A DNA stretch of 64,000 bases, taken from contig CM073590.1 of assembly GCA_037074705.1 (NCBI GenBank), positions 36,665,895 to 36,729,894 on the forward strand, in the 5' to 3' direction. Made by a program: the position numbers and the translations under genes. Below the pieces are notes generated by a model. The model saw nothing but the letters and a program-made list of their open reading frames with translations, was not told where the DNA came from and did not search any database. Shown here piece after piece: positions 22,000-35,015 of this stretch; positions within the stretch are counted from its first letter, which is position 1, and every line of letters begins with the position of its first letter. The DNA comes from Zhengitettix transpicula. Lineage: Eukaryota; Arthropoda; Insecta; Orthoptera; Tetrigidae.

Positions 22000-23860
22000 G
22001 GAAACTGTTCCAATTGGTAGTGATTCGTTTAATGACTATGCTTAGAAATGACCAATTAAGATACAAATATTTTAACAGTTGCATTTATCAGACGTCCTGA
22101 AATAAATGAAGACATGAACCTGTTTAGTTATAAATTAATTATTAATTTAATTTTTTAAACATTATATTATAGAAAAAACTTTCTGAAAGTTTAATCCATC
22201 TTCAAGTGTTGTAAAGTCAATTAAATGATCTAATTTCAAATCAGTGTTTCTAAAAATTCCATCAAAGCAAGATTTTACCAGCACGATAGTTTATAATACA
22301 ATTAATTTAATTAAATATTTAAAGAATAGTTATATCACGTAGCACAATTTTGGTTAACATTATCTAAAAATGCTGATGAAGAATGACAATATTATTCCAG
22401 ATACATGAACGAAAAGATGCATTTTAGTTCCAATGATTTTCCATTAACGTAAACAATTGATCTAATAATTTAAATAGAATTTATGATTCCCTATTGTTCT
22501 AACCCATTTAATGTATTTAAAATAATTTTATTTCCATGGTTTCTTTAAACTGAACAATGCTATCAACATCTGTAAACATAACAGAATTTGCGCCTGCAAT
22601 GTGTGGGAAAATCGCATCTAAGAAATTTATGTCCTCCACATTTCATTTAATTAATTGTAAGTAACTTTAATTGTCGCTTACAATCACTTTTCAGTAATAT
22701 GACGCCATTTGAAAATAAATTCACCAATCTTCACGTAATTAATAATAATGAATTTATATTTTAATTAAATTTTACACCCGACAAATCCGAAAATTTAGAG
22801 TCGAAACGTTGAGTTTTATAATGTTATAAATTGATAACTCTCTGACTAATTGGATGTTGTATTTTCATTAATTAAAAATGTCAGATTAATATAATTGTTT
22901 TACATTTACATTTACTCAAAATCAATTATATACATTAGTGATTATAATTTGTCATTTATTACGTTATATAATAATACAATTATGTTATTTTTAGATTTCA
23001 TTAAAAATAATTTTTGTAATTTATCATATCTTTTTTCATTAATAATCGTGTGCTTTTATTGTATGGATATAATTCGTTACTTCTACTATGTAATATGCGG
23101 GTAACGTCGATCAAGTAGCTATTGAACTATAAATTACTTTACGAGACATCGTCCAACGTTCATTGACATTTAACAAGTAAATATAAATAAAAATTAAATT
23201 TTAACCATTGACCACATCAAAGCGTCACTAAATAGTATCAGGATTAAATTATTATTTTTATATATAAATCAGACACACGCGTTGATTGCCATTGACACGT
23301 ATTCGCCCGAACATTATTCATATCTGATAATTGGGAGCTTTGAGAGGAAGTTGAAAAATATAAATTAGTGGAATTATACAATAAATTGCTACTATTATTT
23401 ATTTTTGATCATTAAACACAAATTAAAAATCTCATTTGTCAATCATTCTTTAAAAATAACGAAACAAACATTCCCTCCTTTTAATTACACGTTTAATTGT
23501 TTTTCGAATATAACGCAAATTTTTCATTGGACAAGCAAATCTCTATTCTTGAACATTTTAGAAATTTAAGATTTCATTAAATAATTGAATAACAGTTCAT
23601 TACTGTTCGTTTTGTTTATGTAAATTATCCACTTTTCTTATATTCAACAGTATACTCTTCAAAGTTTTAAATTTCTAACTATGTTGATAGCAGCTAACCA
23701 TAAATACATTTTAATAAGAAAAACATGACGGTAGTCTTCTAAAGTGAAACCAAGGTTTTTAATTGCGAGAATTTATTAAACAATTCGTGAACATTTAGCC
23801 TAGTAAGATGTACATATCCATATTTATTCATTTCCGTGGAATGTACAGCAGTACACTCAT
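22000..23860. other. AT-rich DNA with a decayed hammerhead-like motif
   Basis: At 22778-22810 on the plus strand CCGACAA and CGAAACGTT have the spacing of a hammerhead core, but two core positions are changed and stem II is not convincing. Otherwise nothing recognised. Confidence 0.35.
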
Positions 23861-23868
23861 GATATAGT

Positions 23869-24297
23869 TCATATGGATTCCCTTCCGTCAGTATTTCTCG
23901 GTGAGTGTATTGTAGCAGCAGTGTTTCGATCGCCATTATTGGACTCGACGTTGGAGCGTCTTGAGAATCTGATATTGAATTCCCACCGTGAGTCACCTAC
24001 CTCATTACGGCGATCAAGTTCCCAACGCGTCCCTTGTTTGTCTATCATCGGAAAAAGACGCCGAAGTAGCTGCCTATTGCGCCCGTAGGGGGTGGCGAGA
24101 AAGACTGCAAATTATTGGCTTATGCAAACGGTTTTAATCCACAATTTGCATGTTCAAACAGTGGCGCGCCCGCCTGTATCTGTGTTTACCCAGCTTGGTT
24201 ATAGCCGCTACTCTTCTTCACCGGGTGTGCGGAAGAGTGTGGGGATGCCACAACCAGATAGCACTAATAGGGCAACCAGCGACCACTTGAGAACCAT
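23869..24297 (-). CDS. Candidate two-exon gene: small secreted, prohormone-like protein
   Basis: Exon 1 (24297-24222) encodes MVLKWSLVALLVLSGCG, a textbook signal peptide, then IPTLFRTP, and ends at donor CCG|GTGAAG. After a 117-bp GT-AG intron (24221-24105, acceptor TTTGCAG) exon 2 (24104-23869) stays open for 78 codons to TGA. The join gives 103 aa. Arg-Arg pairs fall at residues 40-41, 57-58 and 74-75, exactly 17 apart, so they enclose two 15-residue segments, LFPMIDKQGTRWELD and NEVGDSRWEFNIRFS, which share RWE. No Gly-Lys-Arg amidation site and only one Cys. The block is CpG-richer than its flanks, and AATAAA occurs about 45 nt past the stop. Peptide-hormone precursors have this layout, but I recognise no family. 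A second donor-like GAG|GTAGGT inside exon 2 allows other models. Splicing is inferred, not shown. Confidence 0.33.
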
Positions 24298-24344
24298 GTC
24301 AAGAACCTCTGCGACGTATATGAATCACTATTATGTACACTAAG

Positions 24345-27155
24345 TCACAAAACATACGGAAAAAGATATTTACTAAGAACAATGAACAATTTATTCTTGT
24401 TTATGCCAATTCTCTCCATTTCTTCCCACCGGTTATCAGGCTCCTTGGCAGCAGTAAATAATACCTCGAATTTTAAATATCGACTATGAGATTATTTATT
24501 GTAGAATAGAGGAATATGACAAAACATTATAAAAAAACCTAGTCAAATTAGTCAGAAATAATTTATTAACAACAAACATAGCAATTATTACAAAGTATCG
24601 ACCTTAATCTGAGACTTCAACAGGTGTACAATGGAGTAAATAATTTATATACATTGTCATATATATAAATGTTAGTAATAATTGATATTAATAGTAATAA
24701 TTGACATTAAATAAATAAATTTTATGTAGAATTTCCAAAGCTCCATTGCCAGTTGTAACACAAATGAGCATAACCCTCCTAAGGAATTGTAAGTAAAATT
24801 TTTTTCATTAACATGAATATTTTACTCATACTGTAATAAATTTATTACATTCATAAGTGATAATAATAAGAAGAAGGAATATGTGTAACTTTGGATTTGT
24901 TTTGTTTTTCTTTGGTTAATAAAATTAATAAATTATAGAAAACTGAAATATTTATTTAAATATACGTACCTGCATTGACTGGAGATTGAACCGGATATTT
25001 AAAGTGAACGACAATTAAAAGTGTTTATAATAATACCAAATTTAGAAGAATTTGGTAATGCGCGGAAATTATTGTGCGCCCGATGAAGTCCTAAATTGAC
25101 GACATTTTGCGTTAATATTTTTCATAATAATTTCATACATTTTTAATTATATAGCAGTCAGATAAGAACTCTTATGAAAAAAATATTAATATTTTGCGAG
25201 ACTAGTTAAAATATTTTGAAAAATTTAATCGATTGACATGAATATTTAAAGAGAATTGAAAGAAAGAAATTGAATAAAAGAATGACAAAAAATCGGGATG
25301 TAAAAGGCTGCATAGAATATCATATAAAGTTAAAGACGTAGGGTCAAAGGTATAATCATTTACCTTACATACGGTAATCTTAATTTTTATTTAAAGTCAT
25401 ATAAGAAGACCATGTGACAGCTACGTGAATATTTTTATAGTGTGTTAGAAATATTTTATACACCCTAAACTTGCTACCCGACATTCTAAGAGTTTCCTCG
25501 AAAAAATTTTCACTTCTGCATCTGATTTCCCAATTACCTCAGAATAGTCGTTTTTATCTTTAATACCAAACATAGGACTATTTCTCCACATTTATATGCA
25601 ATGATATAAGTCGTCAGCTCTCATTGTGTTGAGGATCCTCTCAGTGGAGGCAAAACGTTGCTATTACAATATAATTTCAAACTATGTAAAATCGCTTTGT
25701 TGTCATTTAGGCTGAATAGGCGTATTTCTGGCAGAAACCATATTTTTAAGGAAATCTCTTACGGATAAATAGAAATTTGCGGATGAAACCTCTCAAATGA
25801 TCTTGATTCGCTTTAACGTGATATACCATAGCATTCTGTTGGTTTCAAATGCGATTTTCTTTCGTGTAAAACAGGTTTCATTTCAGACAATAGACTTTCT
25901 TTTAAAATTCTACTTGTTTCTGATAAAATTCACTATATTGTGACGTGGAACCGAATGAGACATAACTCACATGTGGACTGTAGGTGCATTGTAATATTAT
26001 ACAATTTTTCCGCAATACACGCTTATAGTTCTGGGATCTAATGTACTCAAACTTTGATGATTTTTACGAAAGGACAAATATTTATAATTATCTACGATGA
26101 GTATTGTATTATTGTATATGTTTTTGAAAATTATGAATTAATTTTCTTATTATAAATGGTTACTGACAAAACACTTGAATCATAGTTTATATGAGATACA
26201 TTAATTTTAAAATTCTTCCTTAGTGGATTTAGACTCATTCTTTCCATTAGTCTTGTACTGATGAATTATAACAAGTCAAAACAGATGAATGTACAACAGA
26301 TTCGCTATACATTTACACACAGTTTTATAAATAGGGAAATTTATAATAATTGCATTAAAGTGTTCTTAAATTACGTACAATACTACCATTTCCAATAACG
26401 ATTTTATATCATATAATAAATTTTTATTAGTCAACTATATTTGAAAAACAAACTAATTATTAAAGTTGTTTTTTATATTTAATTGATAATTTTTGTATTT
26501 TTATGATATATTTTACGTATTGTATCAGTCATATATAAACTGAATGAGCCCCAAGTGGAGGTCAGAACCCGGTAAACGATTTTAGTACTTACAGCGGCCA
26601 TTACTTAATCAATGATAATTACTTAATAACCACTCACAGGATATGAATTACCAGAGCTTCGCGTGCTGTGCTTTGAGAGGAAAACACATGATATATTAGC
26701 TGTCACTAGATTTGCATCAATACTGATACAGTTACGGGTATTAATCACATATTAAGGTATCGTAGAAACCATTAAAAGAAAGAAACAATTTCATATTTGA
26801 TTTTGATTTTTCTCAGTTTAAAACCCAACACTATTTTATTTGCGTAATATCAGATTGAAAACACTGAAATTGTATGAAGTACATGGTGTTCTTGAATAAA
26901 ATTCTGCCAATTACCTCTTTAAATAATATTAAAATATTGTATTATTGGTCCCCGGCACACCAAGATCAACGAAATTAGAATCATTCATTCAAACTATGGA
27001 CACGAAATACATATATTAAATGTCGTTTGACCTCTAAATTTTCCCTTTCTTATCACAAATATATAATATTTACACGAGTAAGTGGTTATTCTATGTTCTG
27101 CATATATTCTGTCGTCACGGTCACTCTGGTAAATCCCTGTATCATGTTGCGGCTA
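24345..27155. other. AT-rich DNA with one decayed hammerhead-like motif
   Basis: At 25629-25659 on the plus strand TTGAGGA, stem CCTC/GAGG (25637-25640 with 25647-25650) and CAAAACGTT have the order and spacing of a hammerhead core with two substitutions. Nothing else recognised in this stretch. Confidence 0.4.
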
Positions 27156-27158
27156 GCC

Positions 27159-27206
27159 AATTGTAATCATGTCTCATGTGGAGCTACATGAGACATGATT
27201 ACAATT
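27159..27206. repeat. Perfect 21-bp hairpin with 6-nt loop
   Basis: 27159-27179 and 27186-27206 are exact reverse complements separated by GGAGCT. The arms include CATGTCTCATGT and its complement. No homology continues outside the arms. It could be a very short foldback element, a small-RNA precursor or a local inverted duplication. Confidence 0.9.
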
Positions 27207-27689
27207 ACACGATTTGTAAGCGTATTATTCCTTAAATTTCGAAATCCACAACGAAAATGGTTTGTCTGTAAACGTAAAAAAACCTTTTTATTATTACATT
27301 TCATTTGTTGGTTACCTTGCTACATCTATTTGTTTTACAAATAGAAGAACGGTTATACAGATACTTTATTCAACGGCTTAATTATTTTATCACCTTCTAA
27401 ATTCCACGTCGCTTTTAATTGTATACCTGTTGCAAATTTTCACTCAGAATGCCTTCGATGGTAAATAAAAGTAGAAATATAATTAAAATTGACGAACGTT
27501 ATGAATAAGAATGGAAGTAGTCTGAAAAACAGTTGTTTTTTTTTGCAATAAGACGTCGTTGTACAAATGGAGTTCAAATGCTACAAACTGGTTGGTGAGA
27601 AGAATCGACAGTGTATTGAATGACAGGAAGAAAGTCAAAACAATAAAACGGTTTTAAATAACTGATATGTTTTACATTAAGGTTACACA

Positions 27690-28260
27690 AAGAAATCTGA
27701 GTGTCCTGTGACCACCCTAGTATCCTCGTGAGATTCGCTCGAGTAGTGAGCGTCCCTTACATTTGTGTGGAAGCACATGGTCGGTCGCGCCTCATTTCCG
27801 TGTTAGCGTACTTAAAGCCCCAGCTCGCGTCGGCGAGAGAAGCAATATTTTAGCAGCGAAGAATTAACAATGGTGTACGTTGCACTTGGTGGCAAACCGC
27901 CACCTCCACTGCTTCTAGCTGTCGATTGCGCGAGGAAATTGGAATGGTGACGACACCCAGCCAGACTCGTGTGAAAAGATTCCAATTTCTTTCTTTTTGT
28001 ACGTCGCTGGCGCAGGCTGCAGGGACAGTGAAGGAGAATAAGGGGGCGACGTAGAGCATCTCTTCCTTCGCGCCCTCCGGTTTATTTTTCAAGCGGGGGC
28101 TGTTGTGCGAGATGTTTCGCAGAGATGTTATTGAGCAAAGGGGATGCAAGTTGCTGGCAGGGGTGCTGGGAATCTCCCGAATGACTGAAAAGCTATATTT
28201 GTGCACTCAATCGCAAAGCGGAATACAAATTTTTGAAAAGCGTCTTTTCGTTGAGTCGTC
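27690..28260 (-). other. GC-rich island with a 118-codon minus-strand frame
   Basis: One of the most GC-rich unique blocks in the window. The minus frame 28206-27850 starts with ATG, is open for 118 codons and has a good acceptor-like site just inside it (TATAGCTTTTCAG at about 28193-28181). The translation shows no signal peptide, repeat or domain that I know. The island could be a promoter/CpG block, a conserved element or an exon; the frame alone does not decide. Confidence 0.25.
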
Positions 28261-30920
28261 TATACTCGTACCTTAATACGAAAAGTTATTATTAGATGGC
28301 GCATGTGACGTATGTAGCTCTTGCAACTTCAGTTATTGCAAGTCCGAATAACACGTTCCTCTAAATCAGTGCACAAGAATGGGATTTACTATTTGGGGAA
28401 AAGTCGGTTAACGATAAAATAATCTCTAAGTGCAATCTTTAGTTAAAAGTAAGTGAATGCATTTGAATGACGTATATATAAAATATAAAAATAAAATTGG
28501 AAAATTCATATTAGTTGTATTTTTTGAATTTAATTAAAGTAACATGGCCATAAATCCAAATTTATTAATTAAAATGATCATATAACACACAAAACGTTCC
28601 CCCCATATGGTAAAGGACCTCTTCAGTTGAATATAATAATGAAAATAATGTAAGGGATTATTTGACTTACTAAAAGTAAATAAATTCAGAATAACGTGGT
28701 TACTTACATAATTAATCAAATATGAAAAGATATAATCCATTACACAGAAAACAAATTCACCGCAGCCTTGTAACTACTTTTTTTAAACACAAGAATAAAA
28801 CTTTAAAAATAGTAAGTATACATAATTATAAACCATATCTGGAACTTAAATTTTATGTATCAGTTTTCACATTCAATAAATTTATATTGGACCTAATGTT
28901 CAGAATTTGGCATATAAAATGAGGATAATAATTAAATTCAACAGCTACATTTTTGTTGGATAAATATCCAAATTATTCAGAAGTTGTCTTGTAATAGTAT
29001 AGCACGTGTTCTTACCACAGCTTTCCGCAATTTAATTGACTTAAGGGTCTATCAGTTATAAAATTATTGCGGAATTCTATCCCCTCCATTGATCCAAATT
29101 ATTTTAGATTTTCTTGAATTGTCTTTCATGAATAAGAATGTAACGGTCTATTCAGTACTGTAATAATAAACTGATATAAACATACTTCATCAAAACACAT
29201 TTTTTATACTACCATTCCCATAGAGATAAAAACTACTGATAGCAAAAATATTTCTTCCTTATTATTTTATGACTCTTGGTAGTAGTTTTCAATAAAGGAC
29301 GTTTTTATTTGAAAAAACAAACGTATGAATTCAGTCATTTTATCCTAAATGTCAAGTGAATAGTTAAAGTAAATGAAAATTTTAATTAGACTTCAGTAAT
29401 AGCTTTCGATTCTTTCCCTCAAAATTTTTATAAAATTAACATACCCGTGTATAAAGCTGGTATACGCAAACAGTAGTTTGAAAATTGATCATTGACACAT
29501 ACCAGCCCTATTTTACAAGAAAATTATATTACTCTAAATCTATTTTAAGTCTGCCTAGAGGTATTGGGGCATACTTATGAAAGGCCTGTTTAAACAGGGA
29601 GAAAATAATTGCAAAAAACACTTGAATTACTAAGCTAAAGCCAACGTGCCATTAAAGTTGGAAAACACGGAAAGGGTGGACCGTAGGGAAGGGTAGAAGT
29701 TTGCACGTTTGCATGCTATGCACGTATAACAGCTGCCACTTCCATTCGAAACGTGAAAAGTAATTGCGTCTACCTATAAACATTTGAAAATCTGATGGGT
29801 GAAACAAATTATGTTTCTAATTTTCTGTTAAAGACTGAGAGTAACACAATTCAAATGCGCAGAAAATAATTTTCAGAACAACGAAGAAGTTTTATCTATT
29901 TTTACCATTCGGAATACATACCAGTTAAATAATACCTGATGATTAATAGCAGATATTAAATATTCAATTTCAATTTTAGATTTGGTTATTCACATTACTC
30001 AAAGTGCGAGACCATCCTTTCACTCATAAATGTTTTGTGTCAAAAATTTCAAATACAATATTTTAAAGGACTTATTTCAACTGTTTATCGTGTAAGAGAA
30101 AATGCACTGATTTACCTTAATAATCTGAAAAATACCAGCCTATTATCAGAAAATTTATTATCAAATTGAAAACATCATATTCAATAAACACAGCGGTTCA
30201 CCCCTGAATGTGAACCCATCAAGTGTTCAATTTCAATTAAGTTCAGTTTTCTAAAATAAATTTTCAGAAATCAAGAATAGGTGATAATTTTAATAAAATT
30301 ATGTATAAATATAAGTTACAGAGTATTACTTACAATTTGTTATATGAAAATTTAGACCTACATAAATTTCTAACGTGCGGGTTTTACACATGTTGTGGCC
30401 GAAATTACTGTAATTGAGAAAGCTGATAAGAGTATTATTAAATTTTTAAAATAACATTGCAAAAAAAAGTTATGACACCAATACTTTAAAAAAATTTTGA
30501 TTGTTTATTATTCTACTCTATATTTTTGTTAGTTATACTTTATAAATTATTTTTATACATAATCATATCATGTGCCTAAGATTTTGTTTTATTTAAATTG
30601 CTTCTATATAACTGTATTTAATTCAAACTGTTGCACATGAAGAGGTCCCCATACAATTTTTTTTAAATGTTTTAAATTTGAAAAATGTTTTTCACATGTA
30701 TTTTAAAAAAGAAATCATATTAATATAATTATTACCTTAACAATGTTATTGACAATATGTATGAGTTTTACTTTTTATATATAAAACAATTAAAACACAC
30801 GACTAAATGTTTAAGTATATTAGTTATTATCATAGAAACATTTTTAAATTGGCGCAAGCTAAATAAATAAACTTCTTAATCATTTCATTAAAATTCAATG
30901 CTAACTTTATTATATTAGTA
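28260..30920. other. AT-rich DNA without recognisable gene
   Basis: Nothing recognised beyond low-complexity A/T runs. CATTCGAAACGTG near 29746 lacks the rest of a hammerhead core. Confidence 0.5.
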
Positions 30921-30922
30921 AT

Positions 30923-31260
30923 TTATTTGAACCATTTTCCGTTAGTCGATTGCCGGAGATAGTGCGATGTGCTTATTCTTGCTTGCTCTGATTCCTTTTG
31001 TATCGATTTATCGACAAAAGAATTAGAGGGACATCCGGAGGCAGCGATAGACTGAAACAAACCTCCTTGCCGCGGTTTCTCTGCTCCTGGCGGAAGTGAA
31101 GTCGGCAGCAGCCAATTCCTCCAACTAAACAAGCCCGATACACTTCCGGTTGACCAGTGGCTCAGATTTCCGTGCACCGTAGCCCCGACTCAATATTACA
31201 CTATCCACATCGAAACTCACGAATGGACCATTGAATCCGACTTATCTGTTCCAAACTAAC
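30923..31260. other. GC-richer block, function unknown
   Basis: The minus frame 31177-30923 (84 codons) starts at GTG and carries no motif. TATCGATTTATCGA lies near 31000. Possible regulatory element. Confidence 0.25.
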
Positions 31261-31328
31261 TTTCTTCTACTCTGGAACGGATACGATAAAAAGATTGAAG
31301 TAGAATAGCAGTACTTACACACACGCTA

Positions 31329-31343
31329 ATAATAATAATAATA
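31329..31343 (+). repeat. (AAT)n microsatellite
   Basis: Five uninterrupted TAA/AAT units. Confidence 0.8.
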
Positions 31344-31344
31344 A

Positions 31345-33090
31345 CTCACAGAAAAATAAATAGTGTTACTTATTTTGCACAGATGTTACTTCTTCTCAAT
31401 TAAATAAATATAAACGACTATTCAAGTTTTCAAAAATTACTGGAAAATTTCCCAGTATTATTCCAAATACTATGACTAATTTACTCTTAGGGTGTCAGAA
31501 TTTATCGTACTCAAATTACACGGTTCATATTTCTTAATTGTGTATGATTGAATAAAACTGTCGCCAGAAATGAGCAATGCAATATGCAAACATAGTTTTG
31601 CTCCACATGTTATTTGAAAATTAATTGTTTGTCAACGTAGAAATTCACAGTCGTAAGACTGATTGAAAATTTAAATTATCGCGGGATAAAAACGTTTTCG
31701 GGAGGTACAGGAAAATATTTCCATGTGTTAATGTAGGAATTTATCCCTTTAAATAAAATATAGATATTCGTTCCGAATTACTTTCAGTTATCAGTGGATA
31801 CTTCTAAATGCGTATAGGAAACGTTATACGAAATATGTTTATAAATTTTTAGTTACTGAGATAGATAAATATAAAAATTCTAGTTACAATCATGCATTTT
31901 GTATTACAATAAACATAATTCCAAAGATCTTAATCCAGGGTGAACAAGATTTTATAATTGTATTTAAGGAAAAAATAGCGCTATAGTTCTAGATCTCAAA
32001 ATTTAATTTTCACATCAATTAACGCATTTTTGAAACCAAGCATCGTTACTTAAAAATGTTTGCAAAAGGTTTCCTACAAACTCTTTAACTGAATAAGAAT
32101 CTGTATTAAGAAATAAATTTTTACTTTGCTTGACGTATAAATACTAAATCTTTATACTTTTATATCTTATTGAAACTTTTTGTGCATATTCATTTCTTAA
32201 TTAAATATTGTTAATTAAAAGTGGCAAATGTTATGCTTGGTTCTAAGTTCCGCACAATTAGTAGTGATCATTTGTATTGCTTATAGCAAATTAACTCATT
32301 TTTCACCATATAAACTTCAAAATTTCAAGAATGTGTAGGCCTATATACGCCAAAGTTAACATACCAAACATTTGCCGGGATAAACTTTTACAAGCTGCAT
32401 TCCAGTCCGCCCTGTTCATTATTTTACGGAAAGTATGTAAAGTTCAAGTACTCATGAGCCGTGTCCGAAGCCCACTCCACTATATCGTAGGACGCAACCT
32501 GGTACAGTCTGGATATTACACCAATATTCTAAGAGTATAACGGATTCATCTAATTTAAGCTGATTATTGATATTGTAATTCGTTTTTTGTTTATAAGTTG
32601 TCACCGTCCATGAAAAATTAAGCATCGAACACACAAAATTATGTTTTACTGTACACGGAATGTCATAATCTATAAAAACCTGATATTGCCTACAGTTTCT
32701 AAAAATCAACTCCGTACTGCAACCGACCTTCCTCTGTCAGAACAATTTCAAAATAAATTGCAATTTGACACAAATATTTAATTATTATAAAACGAAAAAG
32801 TCGAGAAATTGAGAATAAAAGAGCAATAAGACATGACAAAAAAAATCCAAGAACAGAAGAAATGCTTTCACACCAGTCGAATCGGATATCTGTGATGGGA
32901 GGACAACCACGTTGACATTAATGGTCCAGTCGAGATTTTTACATCCTAAACCTTTAGTTCAGTTTAATGGCTGAACTTCGTTTGAAAGAATTTCTTCTGA
33001 TCTCGAATAAATTCATTACACCTTTGATCAATTTACAATTAATAGTCAGTCATCATTGAAGTTCTGAAGTCGAGCCGTGAAGAATGTGGC
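31345..33090. other. AT-rich DNA without recognisable gene
   Basis: Short open frames at 32331-32709 on both strands show no motif. Nothing else seen. Confidence 0.5.
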
Positions 33091-33094
33091 CAGT

Positions 33095-33215
33095 ATATCC
33101 TCAGACTTACATGATGAGAAGTTTCGTACCTAACGAGCAGTTGACTCTGATAGGTCATATGCGAGACGTACTAAGCAAGTGGAGGTCCTGATTTCGATTT
33201 CAGGCCCGGTAGATA
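33095..33215 (+). mobile_element. Degenerate tRNA-derived SINE fragment
   Basis: CCTGATTTCGATTTCAGGCC followed by CGGTAGATAT (33187-33216) aligns with the B-box region GGTTCGATTCCCGGTC of the SINEs at 15.7 and 46.3 kb. The upstream part, containing GTCATATGCGAGACG, is too eroded to identify an A box. Confidence 0.3.
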
Positions 33216-33527
33216 TATTTATATTATGATTCGTTAATAAATAAAAATATGTAAACGAGTACCGTTCAAATCTCTCAATTGCTGACCTTATTCGAAATTC
33301 AGCCTAATTTTTCTGAAAGTAGAAATATGACCTGTTAAATACTTGATCCATGTCTTATACAATCCACTTTCAAATACTTTAATTAAATATAATGGATAAA
33401 AAATAACAATTCTGGTTCAGTCTTTTACAAATATTAATTAAATAGCAATATATTATATAAATTCAGAGAATTGATTATATTTGATTCAGTTCAGTGGTTC
33501 TAATTACTAAAATATTTTTCAGGGAAT

Positions 33528-34520
33528 TGTTTAGATTTAGATTTATTATTCATTCCATTAGTCCTCGGTCGAGGAAATAGGACACGTCTTAATATAAGAT
33601 TACATGAAAAGAATAATTATTACAAATACAGAGTTTACGAAACAAACATTGTACTTTACAGAAAAATATATGATTTAAAACTACCGTAAAGATATTAATA
33701 TGAAAGTAATTAATAATTAAAGAAATTATAAGTGTTTTAATTCATCTTCAATTTCCATTCAACGAAGTTTTCAGTAGAAAATCTTACATCGATTCCCGTC
33801 GAACATGAAAAATAAAATAAGTCAGCAGATAAATTCTATTATATAGTTATCATCGTAAAATAATAGTGTAACTTGATAGGAAACCAGAAAACTATTTTAT
33901 TAAATAGGATCTAATCTGTCCTTGCTTTCTACGAACTCTTGCACCGAGTAATATGCTCCATTAATTAAGAGAGATTTACAACTCTTTATAAATGAATTTT
34001 GTATACTTAAAGTTTTTATTTCTTCCAGAAGACTATTGAATTGGTTTATAGCGGAATAAAGAATAATAATTCAAAAAGGCTTAGGCGATGTTTTTTTATG
34101 CTTAGTTGAGAGCGATTTATAGTGTTGTATAAATGGTTTGCTCCGTTTAGGGCATATATATTGATATTTTTCCAGACTAACTTTAAAATTTTCTAGAATA
34201 TACGTACAAAGCAATGTTAAAATCCCAAGATTCCGAAACAAAGGCTTGGAAGTGGCATTACAATCCGCACGCGATATGATTAGTATAGTCCTTTTTTGAA
34301 TTATAAAACTTTGAAACGCGTTGAAGTTAACGACCCCAGTTTGCTATGCCGTAAGACATGACACAATGAAAATTTGCATGATATAAATATACCGTTTTAG
34401 GTGTAGATACATCACTTTCCCGAGCAAAGTTTTCAAAGTTTGCCCGAGAGTTTATTTATATGGTGATTCCATTTCAATTTATAGTCAGTCAACAGATTTG
34501 GTTTCTGCATAGGTATAAAA
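33528..34520 (-). pseudogene. 5'-truncated CR1/Jockey-like LINE
   Basis: Minus-strand translation gives LLTDYKLKWNHHINKLSGKL (34495-34440), then YLYHANFHCVMSYGIANWG (about 34385-34325), then scattered pieces of the post-RT region in shifted frames down to about 33900. This Y..H..F.S.M.YGI..WG signature is the C-terminal part of a LINE reverse transcriptase, here a different lineage from the one at 20 kb. Several frameshifts and stops are present. On the minus strand the 3' end runs through CCTCGACCGAGG to a short TAAATCTAAATCTAAA tail near 33545-33530, the kind of simple-repeat tail some LINEs carry. Confidence 0.75.
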
Positions 34521-34688
34521 AAGTATTTGGGGCATCTTTCTCTAAATCCTCCCAAGTATCCTGAACTAAATGTGATCATCTTACTAAAACTTACAAATGT
34601 TCGCTTCAATGTTACAAATTAAAGATTGCCAATAGTACAACTCGTTATTACATTGGCAACTTCACACAGACTTTATTTCGGACTTCAG
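34520..34688. other. AT-rich DNA between LINE and R1 copy
   Basis: Nothing recognised. Confidence 0.4.
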
Positions 34689-34689
34689 C

Positions 34690-35015
34690 TTTTTTTAGGG
34701 TAACAGGCTACATGAGGGTAATCCACGTGGTGACAACTCCCTTTCAATGGCATAGGAAGGGATTTGAAAGGGGCGATGCGGAAGAGTAGAGGAAGGTAGC
34801 CAAAGGTTAACCAGGGGCACCGAGCTGTAGTTTAAGGATTCTAGCCGGCATTCGACTGAAAGTGATGGAAAATACCTAGAAAACCTACATCAGATAGGTT
34901 GATACTTCTCCCACGCCCTTTATATGGCGGGAGAGGGGTTTGCCGTGGGGCCGCAGCATTCCCTTATCCGTGCGTCGACCAGTTTAGGAGGCAGCCGTCT
35001 GTTCCAATGGGAACA
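34690..35015 (-). repeat. R1 dispersed repeat, copy 2 (5'-truncated)
   Basis: Minus orientation: the 3' end is marked by TTTTTTAGGGTAACAGGCTACATG at its left side, given here in two parts (TTTTTTAGGG, then TAACAGGCTACATG). It continues through GCGGGAGAGGGGTTTGCC and AGTTTAGGAGGCAGCCG, where homology fades near 35012. Confidence 0.8.

Noticed and set aside
29740..29765. TTCGAAACGTG as a hammerhead core
   Set aside because: The 5' core half and stem II are missing.
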